Origin: Paenibacillus marchantiae
GTDB taxonomy: Bacteria; Bacillota; Bacilli; Paenibacillales; Paenibacillaceae
DNA length: 64,000 nucleotides
NCBI RefSeq assembly: GCF_028771845.1
Contig: NZ_CP118270.1
Location: 930,001 to 994,000 of the forward strand
Reading direction: 5' to 3'
The notes beneath the pieces are model-generated. The model was not told the origin of the DNA, searched no databases, and worked only from the letters and a program-made list of their open reading frames with translations. Made by a program: the position numbers and the translations under genes. How positions within the stretch are numbered: position 1 is the first letter of the stretch; each line of letters starts with the position of its first letter. Below, one piece after another: positions 36,591-45,900 of the stretch.

Positions 36591-37601
36591 TCAATTACCG
36601 CCGTTTACTTTTACCGGATAAGGAACCGTATATTCTGCGCCTTCAATCCAGCTCCCGGTTATATGATTACGTCCCTTAACGACAACCCGATCACGGTATA
36701 CATCCACATGCAGACTCTCACTTCCCTCCAGATGCTCATCCTCATCCGTCCAGAGATAAGCTACAGAGGAAGCATTAAACATCGTTGGCAACTGTCCGCC
36801 ACCTTCGTACATGGTACGCTGAGCCTCTAATTGCCAATGGGTGTGCCCAGAGAAGAGGATGACCTGCGGATAACGACTTAGCACAGCCTTTAATGCTGCG
36901 TCCTGACTCACGCCATACCAACCCTGTTCCTTCATGGAACCCGCGACTGTATCCATCAGTGGTTGATGGAGAAAGACAAAAATCGGATGCTCAGGTAATG
37001 TTTGCTCCGATAGTTTTGTTTCCAGCCATTGCAGTTGATCGGCAGACATATCACAATCTTTTGGATGAGGCTGCTCCGTTCCCAGGAAGATATAATGATA
37101 CCCGTCGATCCAGTGGTCGTGATACGATCCGTTCATACCTGTGATTGCTGTAAAATCACTCAGCCGCTTCTGCCATAACTCTTCAATTGAGATGGAATTC
37201 TGGGGTTTTTCAATACCATGAGCCTCGACCTGGCCCATATCCCCTGAATGCCCCAACACCTGACCCACCTCGTGCTGGGTCATTGTGGTCAGGTTCAGCG
37301 GCGGATCTCCCCATAGAATGGCTCCAATATCATGATTGCCTACAGTGTAACGGATTTGAGGCAGTGATTCGCCGTGAGCCTCCAATATACGCTGCAACTC
37401 TTGGTATTCTTGAGGCAGTCCACGATCAGTCACATCGCCCACATGCATAATTCCGCTGCTGCCATGGCTATACGTTGCGATGTCTTCCAGCGCTTTCTCC
37501 AGATGACGGTTATGGATATGATCAGCCTGCTCTCTCACATGAGTATCTGTGATGACCTGGAAGCTGATTATCGGTTGTTCGTGTTTATTTTCATTTCCCA
37601 T
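36591..37601 (-). CDS. Calcineurin-like metallophosphoesterase
   Basis: 336-residue cytoplasmic phosphoesterase with the full dimetal set: DTHVR near residue 19, GDVTDRG near 55, GNHD near 88, FLHQPL near 207 and SGHTHW near 250. These match class III cyclic-nucleotide/glycerophosphodiester phosphodiesterases. It is the last gene of the ABC-transporter operon and overlaps the SMR stop by one base. In this context a role in cleaving an imported phosphodiester is plausible, but substrate is inferred only. Confidence 0.88.
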   Translation of the reverse strand: MGNENKHEQPIISFQVITDTHVREQADHIHNRHLEKALEDIATYSHGSSGIMHVGDVTDRGLPQEYQELQRILEAHGESLPQIRYTVGNHDIGAILWGDPPLNLTTMTQHEVGQVLGHSGDMGQVEAHGIEKPQNSISIEELWQKRLSDFTAITGMNGSYHDHWIDGYHYIFLGTEQPHPKDCDMSADQLQWLETKLSEQTLPEHPIFVFLHQPLMDTVAGSMKEQGWYGVSQDAALKAVLSRYPQVILFSGHTHWQLEAQRTMYEGGGQLPTMFNASSVAYLWTDEDEHLEGSESLHVDVYRDRVVVKGRNHITGSWIEGAEYTVPYPVKVNGGN

Positions 37602-37936
37602 CAGGAATCACTCCATTTCAGTCCAATAATGCCAATCAGAATAAAGCCCATCCAGACGATCGACATCGCCTTCAGACGTTCACCCAGAAAGTAATGTCCC
37701 ACGATCCCAATCAATGTAATGCCTACGCCCGACCAGATGGAATAAGCAACACCTAGCGGCATATACTTCACAGCAAAATTCAACAGGGTAAAGCTCGCTC
37801 CATAACAAGCAAACATAAGAATGGAAGGCCATACGCGGGTAAAACCATCCGAGACCCTCATCAGAATCGTACCGCTCAGCTCCAATCCAATCGCTAGGGC
37901 AAGTAGTATCCATCCCGTATACGAATGGTTCGTCAT
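37601..37936 (-). CDS. Small multidrug resistance (SMR) family exporter
   Basis: 111-residue membrane protein with four hydrophobic helices. The essential glutamate is in ALAIGLELSGTILMR (residue about 19), and KYMPLGVAYSIWSGVGI is the conserved helix 3 of EmrE-type transporters, which export quaternary ammonium compounds or guanidinium by proton antiport. It overlaps its neighbours on both sides (ATGA with the HAD gene; one base with the phosphoesterase gene), so it is translated with them. Possible export of a choline-like product. Confidence 0.92.
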   Translation of the reverse strand: MTNHSYTGWILLALAIGLELSGTILMRVSDGFTRVWPSILMFACYGASFTLLNFAVKYMPLGVAYSIWSGVGITLIGIVGHYFLGERLKAMSIVWMGFILIGIIGLKWSDS

Positions 37937-38700
37937 CGGTTTACCTCGACTTCCAGCAATTCATCAAACGAACGAACCGTAAGATCCGCGAGCTTGATAT
38001 GAGCAGGTTCGCCGACAGCAATCTTCCAGGCAGCTCCGGCAGCACGAGCCATCTCCATATCACCATCCGTATCGCCGATCACGACAACTCTTGCAGTAGG
38101 TACACCCAGACGCTCACACGCCAGCAGCAACATGTCAGGAAACGGTTTTCCCCGTCCAACCTGATCCGTTCCTACAACTACGGTGAAAAAAGATTCAATC
38201 CCCATCCACTTCAAATGACTTAGGGCATTTTCTGTCTCATCCGCTGTGACGACACCCATTTTCAGTCCTTTGCTGCGACAGTGCTCAAGAAAGGCAAGAA
38301 CGCCTGGGAGGGGCTGAGCAGGGCGCTCCTTATTCATTGCGTATTCTGCCTGCAGCAAACATTCCCTCACAATAATTTTCGCTTCCGCCCAGCTTAATCC
38401 TGCACGATAGCCATGCCAAGTTAATACGGCGTAGACTTCCTCCATCGTTCCCATGGCAAGGGGTCCTCGCACATCATAGCCGTTCATTCGTCCCTGCTCA
38501 TCATGGAATGTTCCCCATATATGAGGAATCTCTACTGCATTGAACTGAAGGCCACGGGTAGCAAGCTCTTCCCGGAAGTTCTCCATCACGCAATCGGTCC
38601 AGAAGCCCCACATGGCTGTAAAATCAAGCAATGTCCCATCCTTGTCAAACAAAATAGCCTCAATTGGGGTAGAAAGGCTCCCAAGCGTTAATTCGGGCAT
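37933..38700 (-). CDS. HAD superfamily hydrolase (phosphoglycolate-phosphatase-like)
   Basis: 255-residue phosphatase. Motif I FDKDGTLLDF (nucleophile Asp near residue 19), motif II VVTADE, motif III lysine in GRGKPFPDM, motif IV VVIGDTDGDMEMARAAGA. A helical cap lies between motifs I and II. It follows the binding-protein gene after 87 bp that contain a short hairpin, a common way to lower expression below that of the binding protein. It may dephosphorylate a product of the imported compound. Confidence 0.9.
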   Translation of the reverse strand: MPELTLGSLSTPIEAILFDKDGTLLDFTAMWGFWTDCVMENFREELATRGLQFNAVEIPHIWGTFHDEQGRMNGYDVRGPLAMGTMEEVYAVLTWHGYRAGLSWAEAKIIVRECLLQAEYAMNKERPAQPLPGVLAFLEHCRSKGLKMGVVTADETENALSHLKWMGIESFFTVVVGTDQVGRGKPFPDMLLLACERLGVPTARVVVIGDTDGDMEMARAAGAAWKIAVGEPAHIKLADLTVRSFDELLEVEVNR

Positions 38701-38787
38701 TGGTTACGCTCCTTGTCTGCTGAATTACTAAGTCAGAAAAGCGGCACATGACTGCACCGCTCCTCTAAGTTAAACTTGTTTCCCTTG

Positions 38788-40167
38788 TTATTTCACGCGA
38801 TCCAATTCTTTTTGAGCCTTTTCTTTGGCTTCTTTCAGCGCTTGTGCCGCTGGAATGTTATTAATCTGCACCTGATCTGCTGCATCCTTCAGTGCATCAT
38901 TGATTTTGCCTCCGGTCGGGTCCTGGAACGGAGCCGAAGCATGGGAAGCCTGCTGCAGTGGAACCTTGATTTGCGGGTTCTCTTCACTGAACGTTTTGAA
39001 AGCAGGATCTTCTTGAGCAGATTGACGAACTGCAATGTAACCTGTGTTCATGGACCAAGCTGCTGTATTCACTGTTTCCGAGAAATACGTCAGCCATTTA
39101 TAAGCTGCTTGTTGCTGTTCTGGACTCGCTTCGGCCGGGATACCTGCCATGATCGCACTCGCTACAGGTTTGCCTTGGCCTACACCTTCCCAGCCCGGTT
39201 GTTCCATGGCTGCAACGATGCTGAAATCGAGATCTCCCTGGTCACCGCTGGAACCGGTGTATCCAGCTGCTTTATTTTTCATGACATCATCAATGGTTTT
39301 GTACCAGTACTCCCAGCCTTGGCCGCCAAAATGAATACCCATGGTCTTGTCCTCATTAATCCACTTGCGGAACAGCTCCCACGTCTCTACCCATTCCGGT
39401 GAATCAATCGTTACGGTCTTGCCGTCATCACTCAGAATCTTCCCGCCTTTGCCCAGCACGGCGTCGATCATGTTATCGCTACCCCACATCGGCTCCCAGC
39501 CGTAGAAGGTTGTCTTGCCATTCTCCTGCTTGCTCATCTTCGCTGCCGCTTCAGCAAGTGCCTCCCATGTGGTCAGAGTGGCAGGATCGATATTATTATC
39601 TTTCAGCGCATCCATACGGTAATACATAATCTGAGTTGTTCCGTACATCGGTAAGAAATATTGCTTGCCGTCTACTTTTCCCTGCTCCAGGAAGGTTTGC
39701 ACGTAATCTTCCTTGTTAAAGCTCTGATCGGCGGCGATCAGCTCATCCAGAGGTGCATAGTAGCCTTTGCGCGCCCAGTCGATATTGGAGCTTAGTACAG
39801 CGGCGGGTACTTTTTTCGAGGCAATGGCAGCCTGCAGTTTCTGTTCGGTCTCCGTGTAATCGGCTTGTACAATCCCTTTCACAACAACTTCGTTCTGGGA
39901 TGCATTGAAGGCGTCAATCGTCTTCTTCATGTTATCTCCCAGGTTACCACCCAGACCATACCAGAACTCAATCTCGACCGGACTACTTGATGCAGAATCA
40001 GCTCCATTCGCAGCTACTGCATCTGAACCCGTGCCCGTGCCGCTATCGGCAGAGGAACCACACGCGGTGATCAGGGCAAAACTCGCAGCCAGTACCAGCG
40101 ACATGCCCCCTCTCCACCTGAGCTTTAATTTGTTACGCCATTTCATACTCGCTTGACCCAATTTCAT
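38788..40167 (-). CDS. ABC transporter substrate-binding lipoprotein (UgpB-like)
   Basis: 459-residue surface lipoprotein; signal peptide with lipobox LITAC near residue 36, then a Gly/Ser/Ala linker and a two-lobed binding domain. FWYGLGGNLGDNMKKTIDAFN, LSSNIDWARKGYYAPLDELI and NTGYIAVRQSAQEDP resemble the glycerol-3-phosphate/glycerophosphodiester-binding UgpB group more than maltose-binding proteins. TAGGAGGAATCAAA precedes ATG. It follows two permease genes; no ATPase gene is present, so a shared MsmX-type ATPase is expected. Confidence 0.88.
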   Translation of the reverse strand: MKLGQASMKWRNKLKLRWRGGMSLVLAASFALITACGSSADSGTGTGSDAVAANGADSASSSPVEIEFWYGLGGNLGDNMKKTIDAFNASQNEVVVKGIVQADYTETEQKLQAAIASKKVPAAVLSSNIDWARKGYYAPLDELIAADQSFNKEDYVQTFLEQGKVDGKQYFLPMYGTTQIMYYRMDALKDNNIDPATLTTWEALAEAAAKMSKQENGKTTFYGWEPMWGSDNMIDAVLGKGGKILSDDGKTVTIDSPEWVETWELFRKWINEDKTMGIHFGGQGWEYWYKTIDDVMKNKAAGYTGSSGDQGDLDFSIVAAMEQPGWEGVGQGKPVASAIMAGIPAEASPEQQQAAYKWLTYFSETVNTAAWSMNTGYIAVRQSAQEDPAFKTFSEENPQIKVPLQQASHASAPFQDPTGGKINDALKDAADQVQINNIPAAQALKEAKEKAQKELDRVK

Positions 40168-40201
40168 TTTGATTCCTCCTATATAAAGTATGTTGTGAAA
40201 A

Positions 40202-41116
40202 TCAGTTCTTGTTCACGCCGGCAGTAATATTCACACTCTGCATGATCGTTTTCTGGGTAAACAGGAAAAGGATAAGCAGCGGTGCGATGGTAAAAGCACT
40301 GGCAGCCATGATCTGCGGCCATGCCAGACCGTAGGCTCCACCTTCCACGAAAAAGCTGCGCAGACCTGCGGATACCAGTTGCAGATTGGGGTCTTTGGTA
40401 ATGAGCATCGGCCAGAAATAGTTGTTGTACTGGTCAATGAATGTAATCAACACCATCACGGCAAACGACGAACGAACCAGCGGCGTCATAATGGTCCACA
40501 GAATGCGAAAGTGCGACGCTCCATCCAACTGGCCGGCTTCCACCAATTCGTGGGATACCTGCATGAACGCCTGACGGATCAGGAAGATAGAGAACACACT
40601 GACACAGTTGGACACAATCAGTCCGGTATAGGAATCCAGTAATTTAAGTTCGCTGAGCACCAAATAACTGGGCAAATAAACGGCGGTACTCGGAATCATG
40701 TAGCCTACCAGAATCAGTCCGGTGAGTACCCCTTTTATACGAAAACGCATATGGGTGAGTGCATAGGCCATCATGCTGGAGTTAATGACCTGGATCAGAC
40801 AGATCGCTGCCGCTACCCCTGTACTGTTCAGAATGTAACGGGCAAATGGAGCAGACTGCCACGCATCCACATAATTGTTCCAGCGGAACGTTTCGGGCCA
40901 GAAGGTTGGCGGGAACTGCCAGATCTCGTCATTGGTCTTTAAACCGCTAATGACCATCCAGTAGAACGGAAATGCCATCGTCAGACTCACCAGCACAAGC
41001 AGCAGATAGCGAAGTGCGGTAGCAAATCCTTTTCCTGCACGAGGGACCTTCCGTTTCTGCACTTCCTCACGACGATTATCTTTTCTTGTTTGGTTGCTTA
41101 GAGTGGTCATGTTCAT
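40202..41116 (-). CDS. ABC transporter permease (MalG/UgpE type)
   Basis: About 304-residue inner-membrane permease with six helices. The EAA loop is ELVEAGQLDGASHFRILWTIMTPLVRSS, where it contacts the ATPase. TMAFPFYWMVISGLK near residue 45 is typical of the CUT1 family's second permease. ATG at 41116 overlaps the upstream stop (TGATG); a TTG three bases earlier is possible. Confidence 0.92.
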   Translation of the reverse strand: MNMTTLSNQTRKDNRREEVQKRKVPRAGKGFATALRYLLLVLVSLTMAFPFYWMVISGLKTNDEIWQFPPTFWPETFRWNNYVDAWQSAPFARYILNSTGVAAAICLIQVINSSMMAYALTHMRFRIKGVLTGLILVGYMIPSTAVYLPSYLVLSELKLLDSYTGLIVSNCVSVFSIFLIRQAFMQVSHELVEAGQLDGASHFRILWTIMTPLVRSSFAVMVLITFIDQYNNYFWPMLITKDPNLQLVSAGLRSFFVEGGAYGLAWPQIMAASAFTIAPLLILFLFTQKTIMQSVNITAGVNKN

Positions 41117-41991
41117 CAATAGTGCACCAGGCGTCGGCCGAGCAGGAAAGATACTCCTGACAGCAGAACGCAGATCAGAATAATAACAACGGCGATGGAA
41201 GAAGCCTCGCCCACATTGAAGGACTCAAATGCAGATTGATAATACATGTAAAGCAGTGTTCTTGTTGATCCCGCTGGTCCCCCTTGCGTCATCACGTTGA
41301 TCTGGTCGTAAGCCTGAAGCGACTGGATCGTCAGAATGATGGACAGGAAGAACGTGGTGGGTGAAATCAACGGCAGTGTAATGCTTCGGAACTTGTCCCA
41401 GCTGCCTGCCCCATCAATCGATGCCGCTTCAAGCAGATCGGATGGCAGGTTACGCAATGCGACCAGATAAAATACCATAGACCAGCCAATCGATTTCCAC
41501 AGCGTGACGATGAGCACAGCTACCAGTGCCCAGTTCTGATCTTTCAGCCATCCGATCGGGGATATGCCGACCCAGCCAAGCAACAGGTTGGCCAGCCCCA
41601 CTTCAGGTTCGAAAATCCATGACCACGCAATGGAGACTGCGACTGTCGGAGTCACCCAAGGGGAGAACAGCAGCGTCCGGAACAAGCCGGAGGACTTAAT
41701 CTTGCTGTTCATGAGCATGGCCAGCGCCAATCCACCCACAATCGTAGGCAATACACTTCCAAAACCGAACAACAGCGTAACTTTTAATGAACGGTAAAAT
41801 TCAGAATTGGTTAGCAGATAGCTGTAGTTATCCAAACCGACGAATAATTTGTCAGGACTCATGAAGTCCCAATCCGTAAAACTCAGATAAACAATGTATC
41901 CCAAAGGCCCCAGCCAGAAAATGAGTAATGGGATAAGGGCAGGAAGGGTGAAGAGAACCGCTTCTGTCTCCCTCCATAATTTCAAACGCAA
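41116..41991 (-). CDS. ABC transporter permease (MalF/UgpA type)
   Basis: About 291-residue inner-membrane permease, first gene of the operon. Six helices and the EAA loop DLLEAASIDGAGSWDKFRSITLPLISPT. FWLGPLGYIVYLSFTDWDFMSPDKLFVGLDNY is characteristic of CUT1 permeases. TTG at 41991 has AGGAG eight bases upstream; GTG at 42000 lies inside that site. Divergent from the GbsR-family regulator. Confidence 0.92.
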   Translation of the reverse strand: MRLKLWRETEAVLFTLPALIPLLIFWLGPLGYIVYLSFTDWDFMSPDKLFVGLDNYSYLLTNSEFYRSLKVTLLFGFGSVLPTIVGGLALAMLMNSKIKSSGLFRTLLFSPWVTPTVAVSIAWSWIFEPEVGLANLLLGWVGISPIGWLKDQNWALVAVLIVTLWKSIGWSMVFYLVALRNLPSDLLEAASIDGAGSWDKFRSITLPLISPTTFFLSIILTIQSLQAYDQINVMTQGGPAGSTRTLLYMYYQSAFESFNVGEASSIAVVIILICVLLSGVSFLLGRRLVHY

Positions 41992-42088
41992 TTTGCACAC
42001 TCCTAATCGTCCAAATTTTATTTAATTTCTCTAAAAATCATGTCTTCAAACTCCCTTTAATCTCTTCTGTACAAAAATGATTGTATAA

Positions 42089-42105
42089 TACATTTGAAAA
42101 ATGTA
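42089..42105. promoter_or_regulatory. Candidate operator of the GbsR-like regulator
   Basis: TACATTT-GAA-AAATGTA is a perfect 7-3-7 palindrome in the 200-bp divergent region. It overlaps a TTGAAA -35 (42094-42099) for the regulator gene. A second, overlapping repeat TGTAT-A-ATACA lies at 42082-42092. Confidence 0.55.
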
Positions 42106-42191
42106 ATTCCGGGTTATGTTAAAATAACGCGAGGTCATGTAAAATATGAAAAGGAAACAGGGAGTCCCATCCATATACTAGAGGTGAGATT

Positions 42192-42758
42192 GTGGGAAAA
42201 GAAGCTGCCGAGGACCAGAACCATTCGTCGTTGTCCTATCGGCCCGAGCTGAGGGAGAAAGTCATTGACGCCATTGCCAATACCATGGATCTGTATGGAG
42301 TCAATCATTCATTTGGTCAACTGTATGGCATTATGTATTTTGAGGATCGTCCCATGACGCTGGAAGAGATGAAAACGTCCATGAACATGAGCAAAAGTAA
42401 TATGAGTTATGCTGTACGTTCGCTTACCGAATCTCAGATGATCTATAAATTGGAGGAAAAGCGGGAACGCCAGGATCAGTATCTGGCCGAAACCAACTTT
42501 TTCCGTACGTTTCAGAACTTCTTCGGGGCCAAGCTTCAACGGGAAATCGACGTGATGCAGGAAAGCCTTCGGGAGGTCATTCCGCAGTTATCGGAGATTA
42601 TTCTCGCCAGAACAACTCCGCCGGAGGAACGGGAAGACGCTTTGCGGGATTTGCATAAACTTCAGCATGCGGAGCAGTATTATGAGTGGTTGCAGGGATT
42701 TGTAGATCAACTGCGGGATGGAGTTTTTTACAAAGACGCTCCACATGAAAGTGATTAA
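42192..42758 (+). CDS. GbsR/MarR family transcriptional regulator
   Basis: 188-residue winged-helix regulator close to Bacillus GbsR in pattern: IDAIANTMDLYGVNHSFGQLYGIMYFEDRPMTLEEMKTSMNMSKSNMSYAVRSL and the C-terminal KLQHAEQYYEWLQGFVDQL. GbsR senses choline and represses glycine-betaine synthesis genes; relatives control uptake of quaternary amines. It is divergent from the ABC/phosphoesterase operon, its probable target. GTG start after AGAGGTGAGATT. Confidence 0.88.
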   Translation: MGKEAAEDQNHSSLSYRPELREKVIDAIANTMDLYGVNHSFGQLYGIMYFEDRPMTLEEMKTSMNMSKSNMSYAVRSLTESQMIYKLEEKRERQDQYLAETNFFRTFQNFFGAKLQREIDVMQESLREVIPQLSEIILARTTPPEEREDALRDLHKLQHAEQYYEWLQGFVDQLRDGVFYKDAPHESD

Positions 42759-42820
42759 ACACGCTAAGGAATCATATACGCCTTATTATGAATAGCATTC
42801 ACTTCGTTCGTTAAACTAAA

Positions 42821-42864
42821 AAAGCCAACTCGGCGAGCAACGATGTGCTTGCTGAGCTGGCTTT
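42821..42864 (+). terminator. Terminator after GbsR-like gene
   Basis: AAAGCCA...CGGC pairs with GCTG...TGGCTTT; stem with internal mismatches followed by TTTAAAT. Confidence 0.7.
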
Positions 42865-42873
42865 AAATAATTT

Positions 42874-42916
42874 AAAGGGGAGCCCCGCCATGTTTTCATG
42901 GTTGGGCTCCCCTTTT
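42874..42916. terminator. Strong terminator between convergent genes
   Basis: AAAGGGGAGCCC and CCATG pair with CATGG and GGGCTCCCCTTT, with a T tract on the plus strand. It ends the SLH gene on the minus strand and backs up the preceding terminator. Confidence 0.9.
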
Positions 42917-42934
42917 GTTATAGATATGGTTATC

Positions 42935-45900
42935 TTATTTCTGTGCCGCAGCCTCAATGTCTGCAAAAGCCCAGTGTGTTGCAGGTACGTCTATAAAAGA
43001 TGGCGTAGTTACGCCTGTTACCGGCGTCCGTTTGAACAGTACATTTAATACTTTCACGGCTTCAGCACGAGTCAGTTTGCTGTTCGGTTTAAATGTATCA
43101 TCGTTATATCCGGTCATCAGGCCAGCCGATTGTACGTAGGCAATTGCATCGAAAGCCCAAAGGTCGGCGGACACATCTGTAAATCCAGCACCATCTGTTG
43201 CTTGTGTTGTGCTGCTTGATGCGTCTACGCTTTGTTGCTGTATCCAGCGGTATGCAATGGTCGCCATTTGTGCACGGGTAATCGAACCTTCGGGTGCAAA
43301 TTGAGTGGCGTTCATACCGTTCATGATGCCTGCGGATTGCGCTTTTTGAATATCACTCGCTGCCCAATGGGTAGCATATACATCGTCGTAGTTTACAGCG
43401 TTCGAGGATGCAGTTCCCGCTTCATCAGACAGATTACGAGCCAGCATCGCTGCCATTTGCGCACGGGTTACGAATGCATCCGGACGGAAATCCGCACCAA
43501 AACCGTTGATATACGGGTTGTGCGAGCCTTGGGAAGCTTTCAGTCCATCCACCACAACGAGGGTAAACGTGCTGAATTTGTTAACTGTAAACTCGATGCC
43601 TTCACTGGAATCACTGAGCTTCACGAGCTTACCTTGAATCAACTCTTTCGTGCCGTCACTGTGTTCAATGTACACAGCCAGGTTGTTCAAAGCTTGCTGG
43701 CGTGCAGCCGGATCAGTTGGCAGACTGTCACGCAGCGGTAATGTCAGTGTTACTTCATGACTTTGCATATTCGTTTCAATCTCAACCGGACGAGCCAGTA
43801 CTTTCACGTTTGAATTTGGAGTAATCTGTTGAATCAACTGCTCTTTCTTCGCACGTTCTTCCACTTCTTTACGCTCGGATTCCTTTTTCAACGGAACGAC
43901 GCGGAAGTATAGATCCTGGTCGAATCCGGCAATCGACTTCGTTGGAACCGAGATAATAGCGTTCTCTGTGGAAATCTCAAGGTTAAGCCCACCATCGTTC
44001 AGCTGTTTCACCGCTGCTTTTGGCAGTTCAATGCGTGTCTCAGACACAGCATCTTTGGCGTCAGGGATGACAATGCGTGCAGTATTCATGTTTAATTGCT
44101 TCGCTTTTTCCACCGATTCCTTGGCAATCGCCTCAGACATCTTCACGAGGTCCTTAATCGTACCGTCTGCCTCGGTTGTACGTGTAATTGGCGTTTTGGT
44201 GAGGTTGGTGCCATTCGCTCCGTTCACGTCCACGACGATTTGTTCCTGCTTGGTCGTCGGTGTAGTCGTTACAGGTGTAGTCACTGACGATCCACCACCT
44301 GTGCTTCCACCCGTGGTTGGTGTTGAACCATTTCCGTTATTGCTATCGCCATTCGCCGTGAAGACAATCTTCACCGCACGTCCTGGCAATAAGTCACTGA
44401 TGGCTTTGTAACGAACCCATACCGTTTTGTCACCACTAAAATCAAATTTCTGAATAGACGCAACATCAATCCAGTTCAGTTTGCCGTTAAGGGAGATCTC
44501 CATCGTGTCATCCAAGCCGGTTATCGTGTTGTTGATATCATTTCCCGTTACATTAGGGGCCGTAAAGAATTGGTTGATTACATATTGTAGATTCCCAACA
44601 TCCTCGTAGCCGTCTTGTTCATTAAGCACCCATTCGGCGAGTTCTTTCTTGCCTTCCGGGCTGAGATCAGCTCTCTTCGATAAATCAAGTTCACCTGTAA
44701 GATTGAATTTGTATTGGTCAAAGAAATTGTGTCCGTTAAACTGTTCATTCATAGTTGTCTCAAGCCACTGATCCATTTGATCTATAGTGGTGGCTTCCTC
44801 AAGAGGCTGGAAAGGCATTGATAGCAGTGCCAGCAGAAAGCGCGGATCTGCAATCTCTACTTGAGCCTGTTTTGCAATGCGTTCCAATCCCAATAAATGC
44901 AGGTACTTAAAAGCGAAAATTGGTTTGTTTACTTCGCTTAATTGTAGATGATGATCTCCAACTTGACGAAGCATATCTGTCTCAGGGTCTTTAAAATGAT
45001 CGGGTCCTTCAGACAGTTTCTGCGCAAATAGGTCCAGCTTGTCCTGAAGTACGCCCAACCCTCTCTGCTCCCAGATCAACTGAGCTTGTACAGCAAGCTC
45101 AATCATATATTGAACTTGTTCCTTATTTTCATAGTTTCTTTTGATATTATCAATCAGGAACCCAGCCACATAATCTTTGACCTGCTTAGATAAAGAATCA
45201 TATTCATTGGGGAAATCAATACCTAATTCCTGGTTCTCCATAGCCAGACGCATAGCGTCTATATTTTTGTCGACCCTTGCAGTATTTACAGCAGCCAATG
45301 CATCAGCTTCATTGCCAGGGAAAAACTGATTAAACGCGATCTGAATGGCTTCAAAGCTGGTATATCCACCAATCGGTCTTTCAGTAAGCATATGATCAGC
45401 CAACTGCTCTTTCTGTTCTTGCGTCAGGTTATCCATTTTGCTTGTATCCAAAGCGAAGCTCGTTATCAGATTTCCTGGATTCGCTTCGTTATAAGTCAGA
45501 ATATTCTCATGAATTGTATTCAATTTATCCAGTGACGTTACCATTTCCTCAGTCGTATTTGCACGATTAATGAAAGGTGTTTCTTCCACAACTGTGTCTA
45601 TATCTCTCAAAACGCTTGAAATGGAAGATGTTTTTTTGAGTTTAAGTTCGTATAGATAAGCCGTTGTGCGTTTATCTACCTCGGAGGCAGTGCTATATGC
45701 AGCAATGAGTTGATAGAAATTAGCTTCAGCACTCGGAAAATCAAAATGAACTATTCTTTCTGCTTGCTTACTATACAGTTCATTAAGTGCAACTACTGCA
45801 TTCGGTCCATCGATTTGGCGAGTCACTTCAAGAGCTTTCAGAGCTAATTGCACAAAGAACTCAACTTGCTCCTTGTTCTCATATCCTTTGCTTGTTGGCG

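Noticed and set aside
43232..43741. Long antisense open frames inside the SLH and other genes
   Set aside because: They are shadows of strongly coding frames with no ribosome-binding sites or recognisable products.
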